Shown here piece after piece: positions 1-11,823 of a DNA stretch of 64,000 nt. A program made the position numbers and the translations under genes. This DNA comes from Myrica gale (taxonomy: Eukaryota > Streptophyta > Magnoliopsida > Fagales > Myricaceae), in the NCBI GenBank assembly GCA_963930655.1, contig OZ005606.1:18516001-18580000 (forward strand), read 5' to 3'. The notes beneath the pieces are model-generated. The model was given only the letters and a program-made list of their open reading frames with translations, was not told the DNA's origin and searched no databases. Position 1 is the first letter of the stretch, and each line of letters starts with the position of its first letter.

Positions 1-20
1 CTTTGCCAATATGCGATGTA

Positions 21-135
21 GGTTAGGGTTAAACCCTAACCCAAACGAAAAGAGAACGATGCCTTTTTGTTTTGTTTTTTTTTTATTTTTATTTCTTAAA
101 AAGCTTTAGGGTTAGGATTAAAAACCCTAATCATG
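21..135. repeat. inverted telo-box motifs
   Basis: Two short palindromic blocks of the plant telomere unit are seen. GGTTAGGGTT is followed directly by AAACCCTAACCC near 21-42, and GGGTTAGGATTAAAAACCC lies near 109-127. AAACCCTAA is the telo-box often found in plant promoters. The stretch is too short to be a telomere and is followed by a T-rich run. Confidence 0.5.
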
Positions 136-323
136 TAACTTCTAACAGGAGAACCGCACTACTTCTATTGAAATAATAGAAAAAAATAAAAATATAAAAA
201 ACCATCCGTGACGGGTAACCGCCGGAGGTTACCGTCACCTGTAATATTACCAGTAAAATATGATTTTTAATGACGGCACCAGTGCCGAGAACCTCCTGTT
301 GGCGCCGGTGATTGGTAACGGCT

Positions 324-428
324 GTTAGAATGAACCGTCATAGTTGGGATGATATATATCTCAAGTGTATATAACCGGCGCGGGTAGTTAGAATGAACAA
401 CCATAGTTGGGATGATATATATCTCAAG
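324..428. repeat. 63-bp tandem duplication
   Basis: A unit that begins GTTAGAATGAAC and runs through TAGTTGGGATGATATATATC is present twice, starting at 324 and 387. The surrounding 190-450 is rich in CCGG, CGGT and GTTACC words and looks like degraded transposon sequence. No coding potential is visible. Confidence 0.6.
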
Positions 429-869
429 GGCGTTGAGATGTAAACCATCAGAGGATGTTGGAAAAACCTTTTTCCTGATCGAATGAACTCTAAAGAACTA
501 TAAATTGTGAGCTTTAAATTTCAAACAAAGGGTCCAGATTGAAAGAATTACATCTCGGCAATAGCCTAAAAATTACAGAGATCTTCATCCTCTCCGTCTT
601 CTCTCGTGAAAAAGCTTCCCACACTGCCCGGAAAAGTAAAGCACCCTCCCTCTTTTTTCTAATAATATTAGCAGAACATCCGAACGGGAAACATTCCCAT
701 GCTCACTGACAGACAGTCACCCTTGGATCAAGCACAGCCCATCTTGCTTTGAGTCTGACAGTATCGATATCAGATAGACTTCGTCAGTGGGTCTCGACAC
801 TTTTGACTAAAAGTCAAATCAATCCCCTTATTACTTTTTTATTCTTTTAACAAAATCAATCCTCTCTTT

Positions 870-960
870 AAATTCTCTCTCTCTCTCTGAAATTTCATTG
901 TTAGTACTCAAGAACCGTATAATTGTATAAATACTAACACCCCAGCAACTTCAGTCCAGC
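870..960 (+). promoter_or_regulatory. probable BRL2 core promoter
   Basis: A TATA box (TATAAATA, 926-933) lies about 245 bases upstream of the BRL2 start codon and just after a CT dinucleotide run (about 876-889). The following 960-1174 is pyrimidine-rich with no start codon that competes well, which fits a leader of roughly 215 bases. The start site is inferred from the TATA position only. Confidence 0.5.
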
Positions 961-1174
961 TCTTTTCTTATTCCCTCCCACGTTCCCCTCCTTTTCCCAT
1001 TTTATAAAACACTAAAAAGTAGCTTCTTTTCCAAAAGCTCGCCTCTGCTTTGAGACTTCTCATCATAGCCACCGCTCTCTCTCTACACACTACACATAAA
1101 TCACAGGACTCTCTATAGTTTCTTTATCTCCCTCTCCCTGTCTCTGAGTTGTGTTCCTGCAACTTGTTTCGTGA

Positions 1175-4100
1175 ATGGAGAGCAACAGGTTTCAGCTCTT
1201 CTATCGTCTAGTTGTGCCAATTTTTTTCGTGCTGTCAGTTTTTATTCCTGGGACAGAACAGGATGGATTTTCGTCGTCGATCAAGAGCGATGCACAAGCT
1301 CTTCTTATGTTTAAGAAGATGGTACTGAATGATCCGACTGGAGTTTTATCAGGGTGGCAGCTTGATAGGAATCCTTGCAACTGGCACGGAGTTTCATGCA
1401 CTCTAGGACGAGTCACTCAACTTGATCTTACAGCTTCTAGCCTTGCAGGAACTATCTCCTTGGACCCTCTGGCGCCTCTAGATATGTTATCTGTTCTAAA
1501 ACTGTCTTACAATTCATTTTCGATAAATGCTACTTCTTTGCTACAGCTTCCATATGGTTTAAAACAGCTTGATCTATCCTTCACTGGTGTTGTTGGTTCT
1601 GTCCCCGAGAATTTTCTCTCAAGGTGTCCCAATCTTGTTTTCGTGAATCTTTCTTTTAACAACATGACAGGCTCTTTACCTGAAACTCTTCTATTGAATT
1701 CCGACAAACTGCAGGGTCTTGACCTTTCTTATAACAATCTGACGGGGTCAATTTCTGGTTTGAGAATTGAGAACTTCTGCAGTTCCTTGCTGCACCTTGA
1801 TCTTTCTGGAAACCAGATAAGTGGTTCCCTCCCAAACTCCTTTTCAAACTGCACTAGCCTCAAAACTTTGAGTTTATCCTTCAATTGGCTCACGGGGGAA
1901 ATCCCGAGATCTTTCGGGCAATTCAAGAGTTTACAGAGATTGGATATCTCTCATAATCATCTCACCGGGTGGATCCCTCCCGAATTCGGAAATGTCTGCG
2001 TCTCGCTCTTAGAACTTCAGCTTTCTTATAACAACATTTCAGGCTCAATTCCAGCCTCCTTATCCTCTTGTTCTTGGTTGCAGAGTCTTGATATGTCTAA
2101 TAATAATATATCAGGTCCTTTACCAGATTCCATGTTTCAGAACCTTGGATCATTGGAAAACTTGGTGTTGAGTAATAACCTCATTTCGGGATCATTTCCT
2201 CCTTCTATATCATCTTGCAAAAGATTACGAACAGTGGATTTCAGCTCCAACAAGATTTCTGGTGTGATCCCTCCAAGTATATGTCCAGGAGCTGCCTCCC
2301 TTCAAGAGTTGAGAATGCCAGATAATCTCCTCTTCGGAGAAATCCCTGGTGAGCTAGCACAATGCTCGCAGCTGAAGACGATTGATTTTAGCTTAAACTA
2401 TCTGAACGGCTCGATTCCAGCAGAGCTTGGAAAGCTTCAGAATCTTGAGCAGCTAATAGCATGGTTCAATGGGTTGGAAGGGAAAATCCCAAAAGAGTTA
2501 GGCAAATGCAAGAATCTCAAGGATCTCATTCTCAATAATAATCACTTGGAAGGTAAAATTCCAGTTGAATTGTTTAATTGCAATAACCTGGAATGGGTAT
2601 CTCTCACAAGCAATGGACTCACTGGTGAAATCCCGAGGGAATTCGGTCTTTTGACAAGACTGGCCGCTTTGCAGCTCGCGAACAACAGCTTGAGTGGGCA
2701 GATACCAAGAGAGCTAGCGAATTGCAGCAGTTTGGTCTGGCTGGACTTGAACAGCAACGAGCTTACTGGAGAGATCCCTCCGCAGCTTGGCAGACAGCTA
2801 GGGTCAAAAGCATTGAGCGGAATTCTTTCCGGCAACACTTTGGTGTTTGTACGTAATGTGGGAAATTCTTGTAAAGGGGTCGGGGGTTTGTTGGAATTTG
2901 CTGGAATTCGACCCGAAAGGTTACTGCAGGTCCCTACACTAAAAACCTGTGATTTCACGAGATTGTACTCTGGTACAGTACTGAACCTTTTCACAAAGTA
3001 CCAGACTTTGGAATATTTGGATCTTTCTTACAATCAGCTTCGTGGTAAAATCCCCGAAGAATTTGGAAACATGGTGGCCTTACAAGTTCTTGTAATAGCC
3101 CACAACCAGTTATCTGGTGAGATTCCCTCATCTCTTGGGTGCCTAAAAAATTTAGGCGTGTTTGATGCATCACATAACAGATTGCAGGGTCATATACCAG
3201 ATTCCTTCTCGAATATATCATTCCTGGTGCAAATTGATCTATCCAACAATGAATTAACCGGTCAAATTCCAACAAGGGGACAACTAAGTACACTTCCAGC
3301 AAGCCAGTATGCGAACAACCCTGGCCTTTGTGGGGTTCCATTGCCTGAATGCCAGAATGACAATGACGAACCAGCCGTAAATCAGAATTGGGATACTAGT
3401 AGAGGAAGTCGAAGGGCTTCAGCTTCACCTTGGGCAAACAGTATTGTCCTGGGGATTCTCATTTCAATTGCTTCTGTCTGCATTCTGATTGTGTGGGCAA
3501 TCGCCATGCGTGCAAGACGGAAGGAGGCAGAGGAAGTCAAGATGCTTAATAGCTTGCAAGCATCCCATGCGGCCACTACGTGGAAAATTGATAAAGAGAA
3601 AGAGCCATTGAGCATTAATGTTGCAACTTTTCAAAGGCAGCTGAGGAAGCTCAAGTTCTCTCAACTAATTGAAGCGACCAATGGCTTCTCAGCAGCATGT
3701 CTTATTGGGTGTGGAGGGTTCGGCGAAGTGTTCAAAGCTACGTTGAAAGATGGGTCAAGTGTTGCAATCAAGAAGCTCATACGGCTGAGTTGCCAGGGTG
3801 ACCGTGAATTCATGGCCGAGATGGAAACTTTGGGGAAGATAAAGCATAATAATCTCGTACCTCTGTTGGGTTACTGCAAAATTGGAGAGGAGAGGCTCCT
3901 GGTGTATGAATTCATGGAGTATGGAAGCCTTGAAGAAATGCTCCATGGGAGAATAAAGACACGGGAACGACGGATTTTGACGTGGGAGGAAAGAAAAAAG
4001 ATTGCGAGAGGTGCAGCTAAAGGACTCTGTTTCCTACATCACAATTGCATCCCCCACATTATTCACCGTGACATGAAGTCGAGCAATGTACTTCTTGACC

Positions 4101-4582
4101 ACGAAATGGATGCCAGGGTCTCTGATTTCGGCATGGCAAGGCTCATCAGTGCACTTGACACCCACCTCAGTGTAAGCACGCTTGCAGGCACACCTGGATA
4201 CGTCCCACCAGAGTACTACCAAAGCTTCCGGTGCACTGCAAAAGGAGACGTCTATTCGTTTGGGGTTGTCCTGTTGGAACTCTTGACAGGGAAACGACCA
4301 ACTGATAAAGAGGATTTTGGAGACACGAACTTGGTGGGTTGGGTAAAGATCGAAGTGAGAGAAGGGAAACAAATGGAGGTGATAGACCCAGACTTGCTTT
4401 CAGTGAAAAAAGGAAATGACGAAGCAGAAGCTGAAGAAGTGAAAGAGATGGTAAGGTATCTGGAAATCACATTGCAGTGTGTTGATGATTTCCCCTCCAA
4501 GAGGCCTAACATGTTACAGGTGGTGGCCATGCTGAGAGAGCTAATGCCCGGATCAGCCAGTACGAGCAGCAACAGCGGTTAA
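1175..4582 (+). CDS. BRL2: BRI1-like 2 (VH1) LRR receptor-like serine/threonine kinase
   Basis: Intronless 1135-residue frame that I recognise as the orthologue of Arabidopsis BRL2/VH1 along its full length. Order: signal peptide (about 1-30); N-cap with the paired cysteines of [10 protein letters not shown] (about 66-75); a long LRR array with LxxLDLSxNxLxGxIP units; the island domain typical of BRI1 relatives (about 545-600, with [17 protein letters not shown] and GIRPERLL); more LRRs; membrane span about 754-778; kinase domain from about 839. Visible kinase residues are the glycine loop [11 protein letters not shown]866 in VAIKK, HRD at 964-966, DFG at 984-986 and PPEYY near 1012. It is an RD kinase with everything needed for catalysis. 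Family knowledge: BRL2 acts at the plasma membrane in provascular cells and leaf venation, and unlike BRL1/BRL3 is not considered a brassinosteroid binder. Length matches the family (Arabidopsis about 1143). Confidence 0.97.
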   Translation: MESNRFQLFYRLVVPIFFVLSVFIPGTEQDGFSSSIKSDAQALLMFKKMVLNDPTGVLSGWQLDRNPCNWHGVSCTLGRVTQLDLTASSLAGTISLDPLAPLDMLSVLKLSYNSFSINATSLLQLPYGLKQLDLSFTGVVGSVPENFLSRCPNLVFVNLSFNNMTGSLPETLLLNSDKLQGLDLSYNNLTGSISGLRIENFCSSLLHLDLSGNQISGSLPNSFSNCTSLKTLSLSFNWLTGEIPRSFGQFKSLQRLDISHNHLTGWIPPEFGNVCVSLLELQLSYNNISGSIPASLSSCSWLQSLDMSNNNISGPLPDSMFQNLGSLENLVLSNNLISGSFPPSISSCKRLRTVDFSSNKISGVIPPSICPGAASLQELRMPDNLLFGEIPGELAQCSQLKTIDFSLNYLNGSIPAELGKLQNLEQLIAWFNGLEGKIPKELGKCKNLKDLILNNNHLEGKIPVELFNCNNLEWVSLTSNGLTGEIPREFGLLTRLAALQLANNSLSGQIPRELANCSSLVWLDLNSNELTGEIPPQLGRQLGSKALSGILSGNTLVFVRNVGNSCKGVGGLLEFAGIRPERLLQVPTLKTCDFTRLYSGTVLNLFTKYQTLEYLDLSYNQLRGKIPEEFGNMVALQVLVIAHNQLSGEIPSSLGCLKNLGVFDASHNRLQGHIPDSFSNISFLVQIDLSNNELTGQIPTRGQLSTLPASQYANNPGLCGVPLPECQNDNDEPAVNQNWDTSRGSRRASASPWANSIVLGILISIASVCILIVWAIAMRARRKEAEEVKMLNSLQASHAATTWKIDKEKEPLSINVATFQRQLRKLKFSQLIEATNGFSAACLIGCGGFGEVFKATLKDGSSVAIKKLIRLSCQGDREFMAEMETLGKIKHNNLVPLLGYCKIGEERLLVYEFMEYGSLEEMLHGRIKTRERRILTWEERKKIARGAAKGLCFLHHNCIPHIIHRDMKSSNVLLDHEMDARVSDFGMARLISALDTHLSVSTLAGTPGYVPPEYYQSFRCTAKGDVYSFGVVLLELLTGKRPTDKEDFGDTNLVGWVKIEVREGKQMEVIDPDLLSVKKGNDEAEAEEVKEMVRYLEITLQCVDDFPSKRPNMLQVVAMLRELMPGSASTSSNSG

Positions 4583-5344
4583 AACATGGTTTTTCTTTTC
4601 TTTTCTTTTCGTTTTTTTGTTGATTTTGGTTAATCTATGAAGATAACGTACGTCTGTAAGAATTGTTGCTCGATTGTTTAAAGTTTACTGTGCTGTTTTA
4701 CAACTCTTATCTTAATTTACTTTATCCATTTCTATCTCTAATTAGTCATAGATCAGCATGTATCGAGGCCTAAAAAGTGCAGATGCCTTCAGTGCAGAGA
4801 TAAATAATGGGCTACTGACTGAGGATACTGACTACAAATAGTAGAAACCCCATGTACACTTAAAAGGGTGAAGCCTTTGGCATGCATTTAATGCAACAAG
4901 TAATTTGTAGATCAATGAGCTAATTTTATGCCATCACGCAACCTCAAAAGAAGGGTTGATTACTGAGTGTTCAGAAAAAGGCTTGCATATAGAAACTATG
5001 TAATTTACTACTTTAGTAGCCTATTCATCCAACGTGGGACAAAATCTCCTTTCTACTAATTCACTTACATTGCCCTCAAACTTAACTTGGAGGCTAAAAA
5101 TCAAACTTGAGTTTAGAGAGAAAGATCGGGAAAGGATCCTGAATGATGTGACTTTGTGAGGTGGTCTGCCCTGAGCTGTTCATGTTTATTATTCTTTTCT
5201 TTTCTTTTTCTGAGCAAGCACAACATTGACAATTTCAATGGCTGGTAATTCTTTAAATTCAGGATTAAATCTATGGACAAACTTGAGTTGCATGTAGAAT
5301 GAAAAAATAAACATGAATGTTCAAAGACGAATCTACTAGTCTCA
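4583..5344 (+). other. BRL2 3' flank, no gene
   Basis: Starts with a T-rich 3'UTR (TTTTCTTTTC repeats at about 4590-4616) followed by AT-rich sequence. No sharp polyadenylation signal or coding potential was seen before the LINE remnant begins. Confidence 0.6.
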
Positions 5345-6735
5345 AAAAATAATGGATGTTCGTATAGCCCTTCAGCGAGTGGGGTTCCATCACGTCATAG
5401 ATTTTCCACCCTCGGGTTTAAAGGGTGGATTTGTGTTTGCTTGGAAACGGGGTTTCGATTTTGATACAACTCTTCTGAGTCTGCATATTGTTAATATGTT
5501 GGTGTTTTCTGATCCGAATCCATGGATGTTGTCACTCATCTATGGACCCACGGAATGGACAGCTTATAAGAGTGTTTTCTGGAGATCTATGGCTAGCATT
5601 GCCGATTCTTTTAGTGGACTTTGGGCTGTGGGAGATTTTAATGATATTTTGTCCGGTAGAGACAAATGCAGAGGGAATTAGAGTCAAAACATAATCTTCA
5701 AGGGGGCTGGCACACTTTATGGATACCCAAGGACTAGTAGATTTGGGCTTTCAAGGATCACCGTATACATGGAGGAATGAGAGACAAAGTAATGCTCTAA
5801 TTATGGAAAGACTGCATCGAGGTATTGCAAATGGTTTGTGGACATTGTTGTTTCAAAGGGCCACAATTCCTCACTGCACTCGCCATGCTACGGATCATTC
5901 ACCGATCCTACTCAACTCTGGGGGTGAGTAACCAACCGGTCCTAGATCATCCGGCTTGAAGCAGTTTGGGTCCGGGACCTAGTCACCAAGTAGTATAGGA
6001 TGCGCGGAAATGGAACTGTCAAGGCTCTCCGACCTTTCAGTTGACTCAAAAAATGAAACACTTGAAAAAAGCTTTTCGCATCTGGAATCTGGAATCATTC
6101 GGCTATATTCAGACAAAGATCAAGCGTCTTTACCGTTTCTTAGATGAGACTCAAAATCTGCCTCCTTCAGCCCATACCCAGGAGTGGGAAACAAAGTTGC
6201 AGTTTGATCTCCAATAAGAGTTAAAACGTGAAGAACTATTGTGGAAATCTAAGTCTCGGGTAGAATGGCTGAGGACATTGGATCTAAATACCCGATATTT
6301 CCACCTCTCAACGATTATTCAGTGACATCGTAATAATGTTGAGACCATTAAATGTGCAGATGGTACTTGGGTGAATGATAGAACTAGTATCCGTGAAGAA
6401 TTCTGCAATTTTTTTTCAGAATTTGTTCCAGTCTTCTAGACCAACCTTTGATCCGATTCTATACGAGCTCTTACCACCAGTGATAACAGATTCTGATAAT
6501 GCTTTGTTGTGTCCTTGTCCTTTGGAAAGTGAAATCACAGCTGCTGTTAAGTCCATAGGTGCTGCTAAATCACCTAGTCCAGATGGAATTACAGCCCTGT
6601 TTTACCATACCTACTGGACTTCTATAAAGCATGAAGTTATTGCCTTGGTTCAGTGCTTTTTTAACACAACATAAGCTGTGAGAATGGAATCATACAAACA
6701 TCGTTCTTATTCCTAAAAGAGATGCTCCAACTATA
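5345..6735 (+). mobile_element. decayed L1-type LINE, endonuclease plus start of reverse transcriptase
   Basis: Translations in the plus frames give an endonuclease/exonuclease/phosphatase domain: GGFVFAWKRGFD, LIYGPTEW, then the catalytic VGDFNDIL at about 5628, then DLGFQGSPYTWRN and TDHSPILL near 5895. After a linker (TRYFHLSTI) comes the beginning of an L1-type reverse transcriptase with KSPSPDGITALFYHTYW near 6570 and an IVLIPK-like block near 6700. The frame is broken by several stops and shifts, for example after GRDKCRGN near 5680 and in the linker, and the sequence stops before the YxDD core of the RT. It is 5'-truncated relative to a full LINE (no ORF1 seen) and 3'-truncated, so it is a dead copy. 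Confidence 0.88.
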
Positions 6736-6898
6736 GTAAGCTGACAAGACCCCAGCTGAAGACATAGGCGAGGCGAGGCTTATTGACACATTTGACATGC
6801 CCATGACATGTCATGGCCCAAGCCATGACACGCCTAGCAGCACATTGGCATGCCCCGTGACATTGTCAATTCAAGAGAAGGGCCAGGAAGGCCACAAG
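6736..6898. other. unclassified sequence left of an LTR insertion
   Basis: Contains overlapping inverted words built on CATGACATG and GGCATG/CATGCC (6790-6860). It abuts the target duplication of the LTR element, and its continuation resumes at 9963. The host of the insertion is probably another repeat, but I cannot name it. Confidence 0.4.
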
Positions 6899-7902
6899 TG
6901 ATGTGAACCTCGTTAAGAGTAACAAGACCCAACAACTAAAGGGAACCCAAGATCATTTCTAGGACTGATTTGGATGGAACCTCGACCCGTTGTTTAAGAA
7001 AACAAGAACCTCGGTATAAAGGAAGACGCCACAAACGGGGATGGAAATTCCGTTTGATAAGTCGAAGTGAACGTCACGTGAAATCCCGATAATTTCGAGA
7101 AGTTCTTCAAAGAACCAAAGACAATAAATCCTCACAATTGTATTGATCAAAGTCTATCTGAATTACAATGCAAAGCTCCTATTTAAAGGGCTGAAAATAA
7201 CAAGGAAATAAACCTAACATAGAAACCTAATTAAAATTAGAAATTAGCTAAGTGAAGACATCTTTACTAGCCTAAAACACATCCTAACACACTTGGCACC
7301 TAAAGCAAACCAAAACAAGACAAGGAAATAACTTCCTTATTTGATTAGACCTGGACGGACACAACAAACTTGACTAAGGGAATAAAAAATTCCTTATTTG
7401 ACTTCATAAAAGTTGGACGTAAAAGGCTAAGAAAATAGAGTATTCCTTATTTGACAAAAGTTGTACGTAAAGAAAGAAAAGATGGTCACATGGCAAAACT
7501 AAAAGGAAATAAAAACTTTAAAAGTTAAAAGGGGTTGCACGACCATAAATTCTCATCCAAAGAAAAGGAATTAAAATAATTGCCCATTTAACCTCAAAGC
7601 CAGGTCCTTTTGCGGCAATTTATTGGCATGCAAATATACGTGCCAATTTTGCCCATTGGAAGCTTATCCTTGAAGCTTAGCCTTGACCGAATTTGATGTG
7701 TCCTTCTAGAACTTGAATCATGGTGATGATTCTTTGTTGCTGACATGTATGATGCTCAATGGGCCTCCACGAAATTGCTTGAGCCCATATCTCATGAATG
7801 AGTTCGACGAGTATGTCCTTGAACTTTTTGGCTCGTTCTCTCGTAGCCGGCCCTACGGAAACTTGAACTATCTCCTTTGAAGCGTTGCTCGGATTCTCAT
7901 CA
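6899..7902 (-). repeat. 3' LTR of the 6.9-10.0 kb element
   Basis: Left member of the direct-repeat pair. It lacks a short AT-rich segment of about 32 bases (near 7282) that the other LTR carries. Confidence 0.9.
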
Positions 7903-8921
7903 TTCCCCTCCTCTTGAAAGTGATTAGTCCTCAAATCATCGGCAACATAAAAAAAGTGTCATTTGGTGTTTCCTCGGGAATGACAACTTCATATTCCTGG
8001 ACATAATGGATCCTCATATACTTGTGTCGGTGGCAATGCTTCTCTCACCACCAATGGTAAAGCCTCAGGAGTGAAATGATCCTCCACGAAAATTTCCTCC
8101 AAGGGTGGCAGTTCATCAGCGGTGGAATCGTCATTTTCAGCCACAATGCAACAATTCTCTAGAGGGTCGTGGCTGACGTTCTCGGGCTTCAGCTCGGATT
8201 TGGATGTTTGTGATTCATCCACCTCCTTGTAGGATTCCTCTACACACCGGCTTCCCTGAATAAAATCTTGTAGTTTTTGGTACAACTCTCGGTATTGGTC
8301 ACAAGGAACGAACCGCTCTTTCATCTCAGATTTGGACGCTTGTGACTCATACATCTCCTTTTGGTAGTCCGCTACAATCCGGCGTCCCGGTCTAAGACCT
8401 TGTCTCTTTTGAAGTGACATCCATTTTATCTAAACGTTGGAGAAGTGGATCCAAGTGCGCATCCATCATCTTTACCATCTCACTCATCATGGCCTCCATA
8501 AACGCTTTTGGAAAAGCCCACTTCGTAGCCTCTTTGGGAACGTTCTTACCATGGTTGTTAGGCATGGTTGCTGCAGAAACAATGATATAAACAAAAAAAA
8601 CCTCACGATTCACTCCCTTACGTGTTTACACTCAAGAATGTGGATCACTCTTCACTTGTGTTTCACGCTAATATAGCTTTTGGGTGAGGTGAAGTTAAGA
8701 CAAAACGGAAATCTCAATAAATGGAATTTTTGGATTTTTTAAAAAAAACAAATCGGCTAAGAAGAGATACGTGATGTGAAATGAATTCGAAAAGAAACAA
8801 AGTGGCGAAATTTGAAAAATAGGCAAAGGATGTGAACGGCTAAAGAAGAAACAAAGGAACGAAAAGAAACGAAAATAAAGGATAGGCAAACCCGAACTAG
8901 AACCAAAGCTCTGATACCAAG

Positions 8922-9957
8922 TGATGTGAACCTCGTTAAGAGTAACGAGACCCGACAACTAAAGGGAACCCAAGATCGTTTCTAGGACTGATTTGGATGG
9001 AACATCGACCCGTTGTTTAAGAAAAGAAGAACCTCGGTATAAAGGAAGACGCCACAAACGGGGATGAAAATTCCGTTTGATAAGTCGAAGTGAACGCCAC
9101 GGGAAATCCCGATAATTTCGAGAAGTTCTTCGAAGAACCAAAGGGAATAAATCCTCACAATTGTATTGATCAAAGTCTATCTGAATTACAAGGCAAAACT
9201 CATATTTAAAGGGCTGAAAATAACAAAGAAATAAACCTAACATAGAAACCTAATTAAAATTCGAAATTAGCTAAGTAAAGAAATCTTTACTAGCCTAAAA
9301 CACATGAGACAAATACGGAAATAAATTTCCTTATTTCCTAACACACTTGGCACCTAAAGCAAACTAAAACAAGACAAGGAAATAACTTCCTTATTTGTTT
9401 AGACCTGGACGGACACAACAAACTTGACTAAGGGAATAAAAAAATTCCTTATTTGACTTCATAAAAGTTGGACCTAAAAGGCTAAGGAAATAGAGTATTC
9501 CTTATTTGACAAAAGTTGTACGTAAAGAAAGAAAAGATGGTCACACGGCAAAACTAAAAGGAAATAAAAACTTTAAAAGTTAAAAGGGGCTGCACGACCA
9601 TAAATTCCTATCCAAAGAAAATGAATTAAAATAATTGCCCATTTAACCTCAAAGTCAGGTCCTTTTGCGGCAATTTATTGGCATGCAAATATACGTGCCA
9701 ATTTTGCCCATTTGAAGCTTATTCTTGAAGCTTAGCCTTGACCGGATTTGATGCGTCCTTCTAGAACTTGAATCATGGTGATGATTCTTTGTTGCTGACA
9801 TGTATGATGCTCAATGGGTCTCCACGAAATTGTTTGAGCCCATATCTCATGAATGAGTTCGTCGAGTATGTCCTTGAACTTCTTGGCTCGTTCTCTCGTA
9901 GCCGGTTCTACGGAAACTTGAACTAGCTCCTTTAAAGCGTTGCTCGGATTCTCATCA
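8922..9957 (-). repeat. 5' LTR of the 6.9-10.0 kb element
   Basis: Right member of the direct-repeat pair, adjacent to the initiator-Met primer site at 8901-8919. Confidence 0.9.
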
Positions 9958-9962
9958 ACAAG

Positions 9963-10385
9963 CCTCGGCATGGCTTAGGAGAAGTCTATGGAGAGGAAAT
10001 GCACAACGACTCAGGAGAAGTTGAGGAGCATAATGAAGGTGCCACCACAAGACCATCAGTCATGGTGGCCCAACCAAAGGTGCATGGGGAGCCGATGCAA
10101 GAAGATTTCAGGGGCTTAGAGGAGCACATTGATAGCACCACCCTTTGGTCACTAGCCACGGCGATGCAACCAAGTGTGCATGGAGAGTTGATTTGAGGTG
10201 GATCCTGAAGCCAAGTGGAGTTAGTTGGTAGTACCATCATACGACCACCGGACATGACGGCGCAAGGCGGAGCACATAAGAGGTTGGTCTCAAAAGATTC
10301 AGGAGACCGTGAAGATCATTGTGATATCATCACCCTACATGGCGGTGGAGAGGAGGCAGGAGCGGTGGTGGACAGCGGCGACAAC
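9963..10385. repeat. degenerate tandem repeats of about 105 bp
   Basis: Four loose copies of a unit are seen. It reads roughly AGGAG..GTTGAGGAGCA..ATG.AGG, then ACCACAAGACCA, then ATGGTGG and GGTGCATGG, with copies from about 10003, 10110, 10205 and 10290. A plus-strand frame (about 10000-10195) encodes two repeats with VMVAQPKVHGEPM and ATAMQPSVHGELI, but it is short and matches no family I know. This is probably the continuation of the repeat into which the LTR element at 6899 inserted. Confidence 0.45.
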
Positions 10386-11110
10386 TGATAGATACAAAAC
10401 TACAAGTGCACAGTAATGTAGTTTTATAGTAAAGTGGTGAGAAGGGTGTAGTCCTCAAGGATTGATAACTCTGACAAGTATCAAAATTATAATAATCTCA
10501 ATTTTATTTAGAAAAGAAAAAAATTTGTGATTGCAAACTGAAATAATAATCAAAACAAAGAAACAAAATGAATTATTCAATGGAAAAATTGTTGAGAAGA
10601 AATGAAAACTTCTAGGAAACAGAATTCACCTAGTCCCTCGATATGCTTTTATTATCTAACTAATTGAATTAAAATCTCCACGTTTGTTATCAAGATCTCC
10701 TAAATCATCCAAATACCTCTTTCGATAGTCAATTTGACCAATTCTTGAACATTAGTTCACACGAGTGTGCAAATTAATAAACAAGAAAGTATTAAGAACA
10801 ATGATTCCTTTCTCAAAACTACACAGGTTCTTATAGGTTTTTCGATCCTACATTTGCTTATGCTAAATTATCCACAGTTCTATTCTATAATTTCTTCTTT
10901 TGAAAGCAAATCACAAAATTAAAATCATCTAATTGATGGCCAACAATTAAAAGCAATGAGTTAAGAATAATTTAGTCAAACACATAAGATATTTACTTCA
11001 AATTAAAATAGAAAAGCAAGCATAGTTGAGACTAGATAACAATCGTTTTCCTAGAATGATAATGCTTAGTTCATGCTGGAAATTAAATTCAACTTAAACA
11101 ATTTCAGCCT
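10386..11110. mobile_element. LTR-retrotransposon-like sequence, fragment
   Basis: The start TGATAGATACAAAACTACAAGTGCAC and the wording CAAGTGCACAGTAATGTAG ... GTCCTCAAGGATTGATAAC resemble a widespread class of plant LTR-element termini. No partner repeat, primer site or coding domain was found, so the boundary and family are uncertain. It is an old fragment. Confidence 0.4.
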
Positions 11111-11438
11111 CAGATGAGTTTTTTTAAAATAAAAAATAAAAAATTAAAACTAGAGAGAGCAAGCATTGTCTCCTGCGATCTGTCGCTCCTTTTTCTCCTT
11201 GGAAAATCTGCAGCACATTTCAAATTCCTCATCTTGTTTTTCTCCTCCTTTTTCTGCTCTTTGTGTCCTTTTTTTGCTCTTTGTTTTGAACCAACCAAGC
11301 CAACAACCCATCATATTTTGCAAATTTGATTTGAAAGAAAGAGTTTCGCGATGCCCTTCCATCTCCCAAAATCTTCTCCCCTTTTCTCAAACATAGCCTA
11401 TGTAGTTGGGCTTTCATAGAAGTTGGGTTTAGTCCTCC

Positions 11439-11615
11439 AAACCCTGTGTGATGGGCAGATTATACAGCTTGTAACTGATGTTTTGTAAGACCCTGTGTGA
11501 TGTTTTACCTCTACACCGGGTAGACAGCTTGTGACAGATGTTTTGTAAGACCCTGTGTGATGGGCAGATTATACAGCTTGTAACTAATGTTTTGTAAGAC
11601 CCTGTAAAGGATAGA
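11439..11615. repeat. short tandem repeat, units of 49 and 60 bp
   Basis: The phrase ACCCTGTGTGATG recurs at 11441, 11490 and 11550 and partly at 11599, each time with CAGCTTGTAACTGATG and TTTTGTAAG following. Three units plus a partial one. No coding function is seen. Confidence 0.75.
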
Positions 11616-11720
11616 TTAGACAACTTGTAATCTATAAAATAGTATGAAATGTTGCTTCAGTTTTTTGTATCTATTAGTGTAAATTGCAAAGTTTTTTGGA
11701 AAGGTGTGGATATGTTGGAA

Positions 11721-11823
11721 TTGGTTGGAAATTGTTGTAAGTTTGGAATTCTTTCCTACACAAGTTACTGGAATTCATTTGGACACAGCTCAAGTAGCCA
11801 AACTTACAACAATTTCCAACCAA
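11721..11823. repeat. perfect 26-bp inverted repeat, 51-nt loop
   Basis: The arm 11721-11746 (TTGGTTGGAAATTGTTGTAA and six more) is exactly complementary to 11798-11823. A transcript from either strand would fold into a strong hairpin. It lies within AT-rich transposon-like sequence. Confidence 0.85.

Larger units (their letters stand above)
6899..9957 (-). mobile_element. non-autonomous LTR retrotransposon with full terminal structure
   Basis: Two direct repeats of about 1.0 kb (6899-7902 and 8922-9957) both begin TGATGTGAACC and end CTCATCA on the plus strand. The whole is flanked by the 5-bp duplication ACAAG (6894-6898 and 9958-9962). On the minus strand the right copy is the 5' LTR: it is followed by a primer site TGGTATCAGAGC (8901-8919), complementary to initiator tRNA-Met. 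A purine tract precedes the other LTR (plus strand TTCCCCTCCTCTT, 7903-7915). The interior is only about 1 kb, with short acidic, gag-like frames on the minus strand (7989-8420 and 8392-8613) and no polymerase, so it resembles LARD-type elements mobilised in trans. The LTRs differ at roughly 4-5% of the positions I compared by eye, plus one 30-odd-bp indel, so insertion is probably a few million years old. It is a fossil. Confidence 0.92.

Noticed and set aside
21-135. True telomere at the window start
   Set aside because: Only a few telomere-like units in inverted arrangement; no tandem array.
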